Positions 1 to 10,495 are shown, numbered from the stretch's first letter. The stretch is 64,000 nucleotides of DNA from Polytrichum commune (GCA_950295325.1 OX485804.1:11098001-11162000), one strand, 5' to 3'. Notes: generated by a model not told the origin, from the letters alone. Numbers and translations are program-made.

Positions 1-208
1 GGTAGTACTGGCGGATGGGCACATACTCCGTAAAAGTGCCGCGAGTGAGCGCCGTTTGGGCATGCAGGTGGAACCATGGCTTATACCAGCGCCCCAGCGG
101 ATTCACCACATTGCCCTTCCGCCCTGCCTCCCGAGCTGATGCATACCTCCCCGTCGTTATCACCGCCTCCCTCTCCGAGTAGATGATGCCTTCCACAAAG
201 TCGGGTAC
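1..208 (-). CDS. DWF1: Delta24-sterol reductase (DIMINUTO/DWF1-like), second exon, partial
   Basis: This is the second visible coding exon of the gene that starts at 2098; it runs off the window edge, so the C-terminal part is missing. Read on the minus strand it begins just after an AG acceptor (209-210) and gives VPDFVEGIIYS, then RYAS, then WYKPWFHLHAQTAL and TEYVPIRQYY. These match the conserved middle of plant DWF1 (compare PDFVEGMVYN, KPWFYQHAQTAL and EYIPTREYY in flowering plants). The reading frame joins in phase 0 with the exon ending at 1298. DWF1 proteins are about 560 residues, so roughly 220 residues should lie beyond the window. The family reduces or isomerises the C24 side-chain double bond of sterols and acts in brassinosteroid and phytosterol synthesis at the endoplasmic reticulum. 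Family identity is clear; the symbol is by homology only. Confidence 0.88.
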
Positions 209-1297
209 CTGTTGTGCCAGCCCACCCAAAACCTCGTCAAAATCCTCACAACAAAATCCATCGGACAAAGCAAGGTGGTGCATGCCCTGTTTTCTTCGCG
301 CCCCGAAACAGGGGAGGAAGGAGGAAGAAATTACAACTGCTCGGTTTAAACATCAAATAGAGTGCCGGCCAGACGGACGGACAGAAAGAAAGAGCGTTCC
401 CTGTTCACGTCACACCCCGAAACAAGGAAGGACGAAAAACTGCGAACTCCTTCCATCTCTGCCGGGTTTTTTAATTTGCCGATTTGAAGGTGGGGAACTG
501 CTGCGATCGAACCACCATCACATAGAATGCCAGCAATGATCGAACCACCTCGTCAAAAAACCACAAAATCCAACGAAGAACGCGAGGCGGGCGCGTCCCA
601 GACACACAGATAGAAAGGGCTTGCCCAGTTCTCTTCGCCACCCAAACAGGGGAGGAGGAGGATTGTTTCATTGATGCAAGCTTCGTTCATCACTGCCGGG
701 TAAAAAAAATTCCCCATTCCGATTCGAAGGTGGGAAACTGCTGCAATCGAACCACCTCATCGAAAAATCACAAATCGGAGAACGCGAGGCGGGGGCGTCC
801 CAGACAGAAAGGGCATGCCTTGCTCTCTTCGCGAACCGAAACAGGGGAGGAGGAGGATTCTTTTATTTAAATGCAAACTTCGTCCATCACTGCCAGGTTT
901 CAAATTTTTCCCCATTCCGATTCGAAGGTTAGTACTGATGCGAACGAACCACACCCTGTAAGTTGATGAGAATCTCTCTCCTACAAGGAAAGCATATAGG
1001 AAATAAAATGCAGTGAAAGCAAGGCGGGCGTCCCAAACAACCGGACGGACGGATAGACAGAAGTGTCACCCCCTGTTCACTTGGCGAACCAAAACAGGGG
1101 AGGAGGGCCTAAAAATGAAACCTTCTCCATCGCTGCCGGGCTTCAAATTTCCCCCATTTCGATTTATACGTGGCTCACTGCTACTATTGAACCATCAGCT
1201 AATAAATCGCTGGCAATGATCGAACCATCAAACCCTGTAAATTGGTGAAAGCAAAAAAGCGTGCAGGGAAGAAAAGCAGGTGGGCGAGATTTTTCAC
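209..1297 (-). repeat. Intron of the DWF1-like gene, filled with ~200-250-bp degenerate tandem repeats
   Basis: The donor GT (1296-1297) and acceptor AG (209-210) on the minus strand bound a 1089-bp intron. About five imperfect copies of one unit start near 306, 420, 645, 838 and 1092. Read on the plus strand each copy carries AAACAGGGGAGGAGGAGG, then a CATCACTGCCGGG block, then CCCCATTCCGATTCGAAGG, then an ATCGAACCACC block, and several have GAACGCGAGGCGGG with GTCCCAGACAGAAAGG. Copies differ in length and substitutions, so the array is old. No open reading frame in it looks like a protein. Confidence 0.75.
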
Positions 1298-2098
1298 CTT
1301 TTCAGGATTGTCCTGATCGAGGTCAGCTGGGCAGAAGGCGTCAATATAGGCCTGCGAGATTTCCTTGAGATCGCCATGCACAGGAGTATAGGTAACACGC
1401 ATGTAATCCTTGACAGCAATCAACCGAAACTCGACACTAACCAGCAGCCCAAGGGAGCCATGCGACCAAGGGATGGCATGGAAGAGCTCAGCATGCTCAT
1501 TATCTGCAGTAGCACGGACCACGCTGCCATCTGCGATTACGATCTCAAACGCAGTGCATGTCTCAGCGAACAAACCAAAGATGTGGCTACTCCCTTCAAT
1601 ACCGTATCCATTGATCACACCACCAACCGTCAGATCGTCAAGCTCGGGAAGCACCTCGGGCGCAAGGCCAAGAGGTAAAGTCGCGGCGCTCACCTCCGCC
1701 ATGCAGACCATGGGTTCACATTTGACCACCCTGCGTTTGGTGTCGATCCATACGATCGAGGATAAGTGCGACAAGTCGACCTCGAAGCGCGACGCGCGCT
1801 TGTGCTCGGAATTGCGCAAGGCTACTCCTAACCATGGAGGGCGAGCTGTGCAGATCAGACCGTGGGTTTTGGCGCGGCGCTCTCGCACGCGTCCCTGTAC
1901 CTTGCGGACTCCCTCCGAGTGTAAATCTTCGCTGTTCCGCCCGCCTCGCATCCACGAACGGATGGCTGACCGCCAGTGCATCCATTGGTAGAAGAGGAAC
2001 GAGATTGGGAGAAGGATGGGCACCACCAATACCCATCTCCATTGCACCACCATGTCCGCTAGGGACGCTGCCCGCTTCTCCCTGTGCGCTACCCCCAT
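1298..2098 (-). CDS. DWF1: Delta24-sterol reductase (DIMINUTO/DWF1-like), first coding exon
   Basis: The first coding exon gives 267 residues, ending ...DQDNPEK just before a GT donor. The start at 2098 is chosen because it precedes a membrane anchor (about residues 22-38, rich in V, L, I and F) placed as in plant DWF1. A FAD-binding type-4 region follows: LICTARPPWLGVA (81-93), FEVDLSHLSSIVWID (105-119), PELDDLTVGGVINGYGIEGS (151-170), then SSHIFGLF and a HAIPWSHGSLGLLV stretch (208-220). These blocks match the flavin-binding core of plant sterol C24 reductase, an NADPH/FAD enzyme of the endoplasmic reticulum that supplies campesterol, sitosterol and brassinosteroid precursors. Divergence is visible at many positions usually constant in angiosperms, so an early lineage or a relaxed paralogue is possible. 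The coding exon is GC-richer than its surroundings. Confidence 0.9.
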
Positions 2099-2460
2099 CG
2101 CTACTCGCTTCCCTTTCCCTCCCCTCCCCTTCCCTTCCCTTCCCGCCTGCCTGCGTGGGGACCCGGGACTCCAATCAATGCGCCAGCGGAGGTTTTGAGC
2201 TCCCCAAAGCTATGCAATGCGAGCGAGACGAGTAGTCACCGCATCATGGACTCTTGCGTTTGTGCTGCGTCGCGAAGCATTCGCTCGCTCGTGGTGGCCG
2301 CGCCCGCGCAGGCGACCAGCGATGGGCTTCGCGCTGCCAAGAGCGATGCGCAACCGCCGCCACCCCACCCTTTCATCCTCTTCTCGACGCTCTTTTCATC
2401 CATCCGCCCTGTCCACTTTCCTTAAATGGTGCCCACACTTTTGTAAGTAAGCGAATGTAG
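2099..2460 (-). promoter_or_regulatory. Leader and proximal promoter region of the DWF1-like gene
   Basis: The sequence directly upstream of the start codon is a strongly strand-biased pyrimidine tract on the plus strand (about 2105-2150, blocks of CCCTTTCCC and CCTTCCCTTCC). It would be a purine-rich GGGAAGGG leader in the transcript. GC-rich promoter-like sequence follows to about 2400. No TATA box can be placed with confidence. Confidence 0.4.
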
Positions 2461-3580
2461 GTAGATATATGTGGGCCCGGGCCCACGGAATAATAAATGT
2501 AGAGTACTATGTGGCGCGAACGAATGGGTCAAAAAACTCCACACTAATTAAGCTATGATGTCTTATGCCGATAGATGTTCATTGGGGAGGACGAAGATAT
2601 CATATTTATATGCATTTAGGTACCCCTCATCTTCCCACCTCGTGGCCGTGTTCCAACCCACAATAGCTTGGCCTTCACTTTGAGGCATGCATCCGTTGCC
2701 AATCTCGTCTTTCGTACTTTGGTTTGCGCCCGCGCGGGCAACTGACGATGGCCTTTGTGTTGTCAAAGAGTGGTTGCAGGAAGGAGTGGAGTAACAGTTG
2801 TCACCTAGCCCTTCATCCGGCATGTTTGCTTCCCTTGGTTTTTGCCCACATTTTTGTAAGTAAGTGAATGTAAGTAGATATATACATATGGAACGAAACT
2901 CATGGAATAATAGTATATGCATGTGAAGTAGCGTGATTCGTCAACTCATGGGTCACGTTGCACTAATTGTAATGTGTTTCTGCCGGTGATGTATGTTGAA
3001 GAGTACAAATACACCAGACGTCATGCATCCGGTTATCGTCCCCATCTTTTGCGTTATCCCAACCATCGATACCTTGGTCTTCGCTCTAAAAGTGCATCTA
3101 ATTGCAATTTAGTTTTTCACACCGTTCTCGCCCTCCCAATTAATGATAGTTTGGGCATCACTATGAGGCATACGTCCATTTACAATCTCGTCTTCCACAT
3201 CGTGGTTGTGCTTGCGCATGCAACCAACCATGGCCTTCACATTGCCAAGAACAATGCGTAAGTAAACACACAACGCAGGGAGGAAGTGGAGTGGCCGCCA
3301 CTGCCGCCACCCCACTTTTTCATCCTAATTGTGCAAATGCAATCCCTGTGTTTTGTCCACATTGTTGCAAGCCAATATTCACTAAATTTGCATCTAGTTT
3401 TTCATGCCCCCATTACCATGGTTACACCCGCACGTGCAACAAGGGAGAGCATGGCCTTTACTCATAGGCTCACAATCCAAGCGCGATATCTAGGAGTACC
3501 ACATGAGTGGAGTATCCACCACCATCCCACTCTCTCATCCCATTCTCAATCATTCATATTCATCCATCCATCCAAAGTGT
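2290..3580. repeat. Degenerate direct repeats of the DWF1 upstream region
   Basis: Blocks of the segment at 2290-2530 recur at about 2720-2950, 3200-3360 and 3425-3560. Shared landmarks are GCGCCCGCG or CGCAyGCAAC, a GATGGGCTT/GATGGCCTT block, GGAGTGGAGT with CCACCCCAC, CATCCTCT/CATCC, and in the first two copies CACACTTTTGTAAGTAAG/CACATTTTTGTAAGTAAG followed by GTAGATATAT. The copies become less GC-rich away from the gene, as expected of decaying duplicates. No protein is encoded. Confidence 0.6.
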
Positions 3581-3599
3581 ATTTCATCCCCCCTTTTTT

Positions 3600-4390
3600 A
3601 TGAAGCCAATGGAGGTAGATATATGCGGATAGTTTTGCAACAATTTCTTAGTTACCTAGAGCCAAACCTTCTCACATGTTCAATTAAATCTAGTAGACGA
3701 GAGTCCAATGTTTTCCTCAAGTGCACAAATCTCTTCAAAAGAGGGGGGGGGGGGGGGGATACACAAGGTTGTGGCCCTCCCTTTACTTTGCCCAGATAAT
3801 AAATGCACATTGGTGCTTACATGACTCCATGTTAATTATAATTGTATTTCTCTTTAATATTCATGACATGGTCAAGACTAAGCATTCTAAACCAAAAAGA
3901 AACAAAAAAGAAACAAAACAAAAGCAATGAAATAATGAACAACAAACACGAGCATGCAATTCCTATGTAAATTTGAATTTATGCATGAATTTGACGTACA
4001 CTAAATTACAAAACTACATAAATGCAGTGGTTGGCGAGCACAAAATATGAACATTCAAAGTTGTGGTTGTCGTGTTGTTGTCTATTTCTATTGTCATCTG
4101 ATGTTTTGTCCCCACAAATGCACATCCCTTGTTATTTTTAAACAAGTGATTTGTCCATACATACTTAAATGTCAAGGTCCTATACCCATCTTTGCCCATT
4201 GCTCTCAATGTTTAGCACTAATGACCCCAAATGGAAATAGACCCACATTATGCTACATTTGTGGTCGAATCAACCATGTATGGACCACGTTTACAAGGCG
4301 ACGATATTTGGGGCCTAATCATTAGCTTTAACCCTTTGCACCCTTTTGCACGGGTGGACATGTTTCCATACAATCAACCATATATTGTGC
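3600..4390. other. Unassigned AT-rich stretch with a G16 run
   Basis: There is no coding signal. A run of 16 G occupies 3743-3758. The rest is low-complexity AT-rich DNA with A-rich blocks near 3895-3930. Confidence 0.5.
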
Positions 4391-4529
4391 CCTTAATTTG
4401 ACCCAAGCATTTTCACACGTGTCATCCACATGTCGTCCAAGCATTGGAGGTTGAAGTTAACCGCAAGTGGTCTCAAGGGAACACACATGTGTAAGAAGCT
4501 TCCCCACCAACAGTGATGATTTTTCACAA

Positions 4530-5190
4530 GGTCCCTAACATGTCCAGGGACATGTTCATTAAACAAAAAAAACACATTTCCAGTGGACGGGTTCTTAGAA
4601 GATGAACCGGTTTTTGGACATGTCAAATTCACTTTGGACGGGTTCTAAAAACAACAACATTTTTGATAGTTTTTTTCCAAAAAAAAAAGAAATGGTAGAA
4701 ATATCAGTTATATTATGTCATATATGACATGTGAATATAAGCATAATGCGATCAAACCACTAATACCCAATCAAAATATCAATCTTGAAGTGCTTGATTA
4801 ACCTGCATACATTAATTCATCAACCACAAAATTTAGAATGGTGTGTACTAGAAAGATGAGAATTGACAGCAAAAGACAAAGAACTGACGAACATTGAAGG
4901 CATAATTTGTCAAGATCCTATTGTTTCCAAGTGCAACCAGTCACATGTTGACATCTTTCGGTTTTTTTTTTCCTTTTCTAAAATTTTACCAACATTGTAA
5001 GAGACTTATTTATACCTCTTGCGGGACTGGTATTTTCATTTTCAAACCGGTTTTGGGACGGGTTGTTTTTTCGTTAACCTTTCCATGGACGGGTTGGTCT
5101 AGAAATTACCGGTTTTGGGACGGGTTGCAATTTTTTTTGCCTTTCAATTCAAGGTTTTTGGACGTGGACGGGCAAAAACTTTGTGAAAAA
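4530..5190. repeat. Short interspersed motif cluster (CCGGTTTTGGGACGGGTTG)
   Basis: The motif CCGGTTTTGGGACGGGTTG, complete or partial, recurs at about 4606, 5045, 5085 and 5120. Shorter GGACGGG pieces occur at 4585, 4636 and 5168. T-rich runs separate them. The segment at 4908-4950 also resembles the start of the dispersed ACCGGTT-containing repeat seen at 47.8 kb. It looks like a decayed element of unknown type. Confidence 0.4.
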
Positions 5191-5199
5191 ACAGCCCTG

Positions 5200-5783
5200 C
5201 CCACCAATGAGAAGGCTCCTCTCTTTAAGCTTCCAACCTCTCTATTGTAAAGCGAACACTGCTCATGCCCCGATCACACCCAAAAAAATTGTCCGTTTCC
5301 AACCATGAAATTCTTGTGCTCACAAATAGATGTTGACCCACCACTTTTCACATTATCGCAGCCGGAGATGCCGACAAATGGTGTCAAACTTGGCCGGTGT
5401 GATCAACCCTCACTCTCACATTTTCAAAACATGTATGAAATACTCAACCAACCTTGTAGGTAACACTTAGGGAACGTTGCACCCGTTGCTCTTTTGAAAT
5501 GGTCATTCCTTCGGAATGTTTAAGGCACACATTGTATGTAGGTGTCAATTGTGTGTGGTCGTCTTTTCCCCTTTTTCTTTTGAGAGAAGCACCTTATGTG
5601 TTTTTTTCCGCGTGAATTATTTGTCCTATTCTATTTCACGTGTCTACAAATATCCCAAAATACAAGCTTCATAGGTCTAAGATTTCAACTACAATGGCGA
5701 CTTGTTTTTCCACCATTCTTTTCCGCATTTAGAGACTGTAGATAAGTTCTGACCTTATCATGATGTTGTTAGATATATATGTT
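5200..5783. other. Unassigned stretch
   Basis: No gene, terminal repeat or convincing element end is visible between the motif cluster and the SINE fragment. Confidence 0.4.
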
Positions 5784-5870
5784 GAGGGTTTAATGCCAAG
5801 GGTGGGTCGAACGGGCATTCCAATCACGCTGATCACATGGTCAACGTTTCTTCTCTTCTCTCTATATTTT
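5784..5870 (+). mobile_element. 5'-truncated SINE, TTCTT-tail type
   Basis: This stretch is nearly identical to the 3' end of the full SINE at 12134-12486. Both read GGGTTTAATGCC (with small changes), then AAGGGTGGGTCGAACGGGC, then ATTCCAATCA, GATCACrTGGTCArCG and a TTTCTTCT tail. Only the last ~85 bp are present, as expected from incomplete reverse transcription. A target-site duplication could not be read. Confidence 0.65.
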
Positions 5871-6309
5871 GCACAACAATTTTTTTGAAAATCTCGTGGT
5901 AATTGATACGCTAAACCTCTTTAGCATCCATGCCTGCTAGATTGAAGCCCTATGATGCAATGTCGCAGTCGTTAGAGTCAATCTAGTCCTATGTTGAACC
6001 ACGAATCCCAACCCAAAAGCCGCTTTGTATTAAAACATTTGCAATCTCGGCATGCAACATGATGCAAGGACCTAATCTTAAATCCAATAAGAATGTGTTC
6101 ACATACAATGTTAAAAATGACCTACAATTGTGATACGGTTCAAATTTGTCCCTTTTTTTTTATATGCAATGGTAAAGACTTCATAGAGAATTGTCCCATG
6201 GGAAAACGATTTAATGTTCTCACTAGAACTTGGATAGGTAATGAAAGAATTGTTAGGATACGAGCCCATGTTCGACCAAACCAATAGGTTGCCAATGGTC
6301 TTTGAACAT
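5871..6309. other. Unassigned stretch
   Basis: No coding or element signal is visible. Confidence 0.4.
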
Positions 6310-6791
6310 ATACACTCTAAACTTTGTAATATCACATCTATGGCAACCAAAGTGCACGTGATATTGCGGAGTTTTGCAGTGTTAACATGGATGCATGATA
6401 CTATAGATTTAGTGTAGCATGTGATATTATGGAATAAGACAAAGGAGATGTGAGGACAATTTGAATTCGTTCTCTTGTCACCTATGCTAGTGTGGTCCAC
6501 TCCACTCGCCCTTCCCGGGCAATGTGGTGGACGCATGCACCAACATTCAACAAGTGGCGTAAGAAGAAGAAGAAGAAGAAGACACTCCACATGTTGACAC
6601 ATGGTGCCATGCGAGGGTGTGGGTTGACTTATTTGGTGGTTTGCATTAATGACAAATTTCATGATATAAGGAAGAGAAACATGACAATAAGGAGTGAGAT
6701 TTGAACTACAAACATCCGTTCCCTAGGGTTTCGGGATAGTAGAGAGTGTGTGACATTATGGAGGTCGATAGTACGAAGTTTAGGGTGTGCA
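6310..6791. mobile_element. MITE family B, copy 1 (TIR ACACTCTAAAC)
   Basis: The ends are inverted repeats: TACACTCTAAACTTTGTAAT at the left and GAAGTTTAGGGTGTGCA at the right. The interior shares with two other copies (13667-14121 and 15543-15900) the blocks GGCAACCAAAGTGCACGTGATAT, TAGTGTAGCATGTGA and ATCCGTTCCCTAGGGTTTC. A (GAA)n run interrupts it at about 6559-6581. Internal open frames are not protein-like. The superfamily is not resolved because no clean target duplication was read. Confidence 0.65.
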
Positions 6792-6885
6792 TAAATGGAT
6801 ACATACAATAGAGTTATAATTACAGTATAGTGTCACCCCAACAGTAAGTGTTAACCCAACATTATTTGCCATTCCTTGTAAATAG

Positions 6886-6906
6886 TTTTTTTTTGGGGGG
6901 GGGGGG
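6886..6906. repeat. T9G12 homopolymer junction
   Basis: Nine T run directly into twelve G (G at 6895-6906). This is one of seven long G runs in the window, all on this strand. Confidence 0.9.
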
Positions 6907-7154
6907 ACACTAGATTTGCAGTATTGCAATTGTTGTCACTTACCAAGTGATTCTTCATCCAAATTTCAATCCTCCATTTCATCAAAAGTTGTTGACAAGA
7001 GAATGTAGGGTTTTGGCCAATGGATGAACTCATCCATCATCCATAACATTATTTATTCACTTATTCATAAAAATGCGTCATCCGAGAAGTTAGCATAGTG
7101 ACATTAAAAAGCAAATGACACTAAACACCATAATCAGTGTAGATGACCCCCTTA

Positions 7155-7250
7155 ACAATGAACGGAGAACCGACGGGCTAGTTACAGATGAACCGGTTGA
7201 GTTTGAGAAATAACCGGTTGCAGTTCAAGACTTCAGGACAATCACATATT
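7155..7250 (+). repeat. Dispersed repeat family D (ACCGGTT repeat), copy 1
   Basis: The block AATGAACGGAGAACCGA, GATGAACCGGTTGAGTTTG, AGAAATAACCGGTTGCAG, then CAAGACTTCAGG recurs at 47810-48040 (inverted) and 63265-63450. The class of element is unknown. Confidence 0.6.
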
Positions 7251-7256
7251 GCTTTA

Positions 7257-8780
7257 GGGCAATCACTTCACACACGAGCCAAGAGCCGTGACCATGAAAT
7301 TGCGAGAGCCCAAAAGAAAGCGTCCAAAGGCCCTCCCAACACACCTCCAAAACCAAGTAGTGTGGTCACGGACCCTCAAGTGTAGTGTGAAGCCGTACTT
7401 GACCGGGTCCTCAACCAAATGCTAATCCAATGAATTCCTATTCACACAGGTCCTCAAACACAATACAATAGAATAAACCAACGGTCGAGAGCGTTCGGAG
7501 TGCCATGGTCTCCCGGTGGTTTTGTGTTAGGCATACCTCCAAGAGATGGTTTTTGAAAATAGTCCAAGTGACCATGAAACATGACCCACTTGTTGCCATG
7601 TAGGAGTCCATGTAGACTTCACATCCATCTCGTGCATTCACTTACTCCGTTGGTCCCCCGAGTGTAGTGTGAAGTTGCAAACTCGGACCGGCTCCGCCTT
7701 TTCCACCAATGAGAGCGCTTGAAGTGCAATGGTAACGGGCTCTCAGTCTCGTGTGTGAAGTGGCCAATGTAAGAGTCCATGTAGACTTCACATCCATCTC
7801 GTGCATTCACTTACTCCGTTGGTCCCCCGAGCGTAGTGTGAAGTTGCGAACTCGGACTGGCTCCGCCTTTTCCACCAATGAGAGCGCTTGAAGTGCAATG
7901 GTAACGGGCTCTCAGTCTTGTGTGTGAAGTGGCCCATGTAGGAATCCATGTAGACTTCACATCCATCTCGTGCATTCACTTACTCCGTTGGTCCCCCGAG
8001 CGTAGTGTGAAGTTGCGAACTCGGACTGGCTCCGCCTTTTCCACCAATGAGAGCGCTTGAAGTGCAATGGTAACGGGCTCTCAGTCTTGTGTGTGAAGTG
8101 GCCAATGTAAGAGTCCATGTAGACTTCACATCCATCTCGTGCATCCACTTACTCCGTTGGTCCCCCAAGCGTAGTGTGAAGTTGCGAACTCGGACCGGCT
8201 CCGCCTTTTCCACCAATGAGAGCGCTTGAAGTGCAATGGTAACGGGCTCTCAGTCTCGTGTGTGAAGTGGCCCATGTAGGAGTCCATGTAGACTTCACAT
8301 CCATCTCGTGCATTCACTTACTCCGTTGGTCCCCCGAGCGTAGTGTGAAGTTGCGAACTCGGACCGGCTCCGCCTTTTCCACCAATGAGAGCGCTTGAAG
8401 TGCAATGGTAACGGGCTCTCAGTCTCGTGTGTGAAGTGGCCCATGTAGGAGTCCATGTAGACTTCACATCCATCTCATGCATTCACTTACTCCGTTGGTC
8501 CCCCGAGCGTAGTGTGAAGTTGCGAACTCGGACTGGCTCCGCCTTTTCCACCAATGAGAGCGCTTGAAGTGCAATGGTAACGGGCTCTCAGTCTTGTGTG
8601 TGAAGTGGCCCATGTAGGAATCCATGTAGACTTCACATCCATCTCGTGCATTCACTTACTCCGTTGGTCCCCCGAGCATAGTGTGAAGTTGCGAACTCGG
8701 ACCGGCTCCGCCTTTTCCACCAATGAGAGTGCTTGAAGTGCAATGGTAACGGGCTCTCAGTCTCATGTGTGAAGTGGCCC
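7257..8780. mobile_element. PIF/Harbinger-like MITE (family A) with satellite expansion of its right end
   Basis: The element is flanked by TTA on both sides (7254-7256 and 8781-8783). Its ends are inverted: GGGCAATCACTTCACACACG at the left and GTGTGAAGTGGCCC at the right. A 3-bp TTA/TAA duplication with GGGC/GGCC-type ends suggests the PIF/Harbinger superfamily. Relatives at 10728, 31735, 41568 and 49969 are about 300-500 bp. This copy is 1524 bp because its last ~169 bp are tandemly repeated seven times. It encodes no transposase, so it is non-autonomous. Confidence 0.8.
7598..8780. repeat. 169-bp tandem satellite, seven units
   Basis: The tract is 1183 bp, exactly seven times 169. Each unit runs from ATGTAGGAGTCC (or a variant) through CTCCGTTGGTCCCC, GGCTCCGCCTTTTCCACC, CAATGGTAACGGGCTCTCAG to GTGTGAAGTGGCC. 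Each unit therefore ends in a copy of the element's right terminal repeat. Two unit types are visible: ACCGGCTCC with CAGTCTCGTG (units 1, 4, 5; unit 7 has CTCATG) and ACTGGCTCC with CAGTCTTGTG (units 2, 3, 6). The ~63-codon frames that recur on the minus strand simply follow the period; 169 is not a multiple of three. Confidence 0.95.
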
Positions 8781-8783
8781 TTA

Positions 8784-9403
8784 GCCCAGGCAGGGCCTGG
8801 CGTGGCCTGGGAGGTGAGGTGTGGGGTTAAGTTATTAGTGACAGGCCAGCTGGGTTGCTATTCTGCCGGGCAGGCCAGTATCTCCAGTGCACCATGCCCC
8901 ATTCTCTGCCACCCTCCTGCTACTACTGCTGCTGCTCCTGCATAGGCTTTTAAAGCTCGCCCTGTGCTTATCTCAAGCCTGCACCATAGCTGGTTCGTGC
9001 AAAAATAATTCCCAAATAAAACACTGAAAAAATAAATCAGAAACTATGAACCCAATCAAACGAATAAGTGGAAATTTATATGAGGAAAAAAAAGAACTGA
9101 TTAATGGAAATGTTAGATGCTTCTAAGCTCCAACCACGTCAACGCGCCATACGAGGTTGCATGCCGACGCGTTAATGACTTGGCACCCGGCTCATTCAAA
9201 GGGTTTAGGGTCTCTGTCTATATCCATCTCCCTCTCTCCTCCTTGCTACTAGGGATAAAAGCAAACTCAACCCTTCATTGTTTTGGTGCCATTTCCAACA
9301 CTCTTCTCAACACATGTCAAAGTGCAAATACGTACAAAAGACCTAACACATACATTATGCAATGACAAACAAGGGCCACAGTAAGTAAGGTTAAGGTGGA
9401 TAC
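8784..9403. other. Unassigned stretch
   Basis: A GC-rich segment (8784-8960, CTGCTGCTCCTGC-like) grades into AT-rich DNA. Nothing assignable is visible. Confidence 0.4.
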
Positions 9404-9406
9404 TTA

Positions 9407-9781
9407 GGGCCGGTTTACACTACGGTGGAGAAGGCCTCCGGTCGGTCAAGAATGCTTGGCCAAGACATGGTTATATGAGGCAAATGGTGGATGTGCCGGA
9501 GAAAAATTAAAAGGCAATAAAATATTGTTATTGAGTTGGGCTTCTCCGGCCTCTTGAGGCCGGACAAGAAACTCCTCCTCCGGAGAAGCCCAACTCCAAA
9601 AAGTGCCGCCATGTAGGCGGCCATGTCATTTTATCATCCATGAGAAAAGTTCACCACCATTGTTTTCTTCACCTAGTGTAAACACCCGCCGGTCAAGAGT
9701 TGCATTTTCGACCAATCATAATTGAGAAACGCCCTTTTTTTCATGACCGGTGGACTTCTCCACCGTAGTGTAAACCGGCCC
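9407..9781. mobile_element. PIF/Harbinger-like MITE with palindromic core (TIR GGGCCGGTTTACACTACGG)
   Basis: TTA target duplications (9404-9406 and 9782-9784) flank a 375-bp element. The ends read GGGCCGGTTTACACTACGG TGGAGAAG and its reverse complement, a near-perfect 27-bp inverted repeat. Inside is a perfect 17-bp inverted repeat (9533-9549 with 9580-9596, GAGTTGGGCTTCTCCGG) and within that another stem, CCGGCCTC-TT-GAGGCCGG (9546-9563). There is no coding capacity. Confidence 0.85.
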
Positions 9782-9784
9782 TTA

Positions 9785-10194
9785 GGTTTAAGGCCAAGAA
9801 GCCGCCACGAATGAATGAAAAAAACACCAACCTACTATGAGTATTGTTGGACCTTACCCAAAAAAAGAACGAATTAAATATTTTTGAATCATAGGACTAA
9901 CGAAATTTCATGAATAATATTTTTAGTTGACGAACCTTATTTTTCATATATATATATATTGGTTTCGAGGTGCACGAGCCAGCTATGGTGCTACGGTACT
10001 AGGTTTCTAATGTATTGTATTCCCTTGCTACTTTCCCTTTTCCTTTCTTAAATACTGAAGTTCACTCTCTCCTTGTTCTGTTCTTTTTGTTACTCTCTTA
10101 AAGACGGTCAATCTTGACACCACAGGAGGAGAGAGAGAGGCTTCGGGAACTTCGTCACCGGAGACTCTAAGTCGGTTGGTATCCTAGGTGTGAT
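9785..10194. other. Unassigned stretch
   Basis: A short (TA)n run lies near 9945-9960. Nothing else is assignable. Confidence 0.4.
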
Positions 10195-10495
10195 TTACTG
10201 GAATTGATTACATTCAATCACACTTAATTATCATTAATGCGTATGAATACTTTGTGAAAGTAGAAGTCATTAACTATAATATATATTTAATATACTAAAA
10301 ATAGAGCAGTAAAATGTAGTTACGTTTTAAGAATGACGAAGACCCTTTCAATGACAAGTCACAAAAATTATAACCTTAGGGCTCGTGAGGGTTTTGTAAT
10401 ATTTTTGACTTCCAAGTTAATTACATGCTTTAGTGACGGTTTCACTTTGATAATGAAATCCTAGTCAATTGCTTATTTACTCAATGAAAGTGAAA
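10195..10495. mobile_element. Single-arm remnant of the foldback element found at 55559-56631
   Basis: It aligns with the right arm of the foldback element (about 56213-56490). Shared blocks include GTGAAAGTAG, AGAATGACrAAGA, AATTATAACCT, GGrTTTTGTAAT, CCAAGTTAATTAC, GGTTTCACT and CAATTGCTTATTTACT or a close variant. Only one arm is present and the terminal GGCTA end is missing, so it is a decayed fragment. Confidence 0.6.

Noticed and set aside
1280-1991. Plus-strand frames over the DWF1 exon
   Set aside because: They are antisense shadows of a GC-rich real exon with clear family homology on the minus strand.
7598-8780. Series of ~63-codon minus-strand frames, or a CRISPR-like array
   Set aside because: The frames recur with the 169-bp period, which is not a multiple of three, and overlap out of frame. 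There are no short repeats with unique spacers, so it is a satellite.
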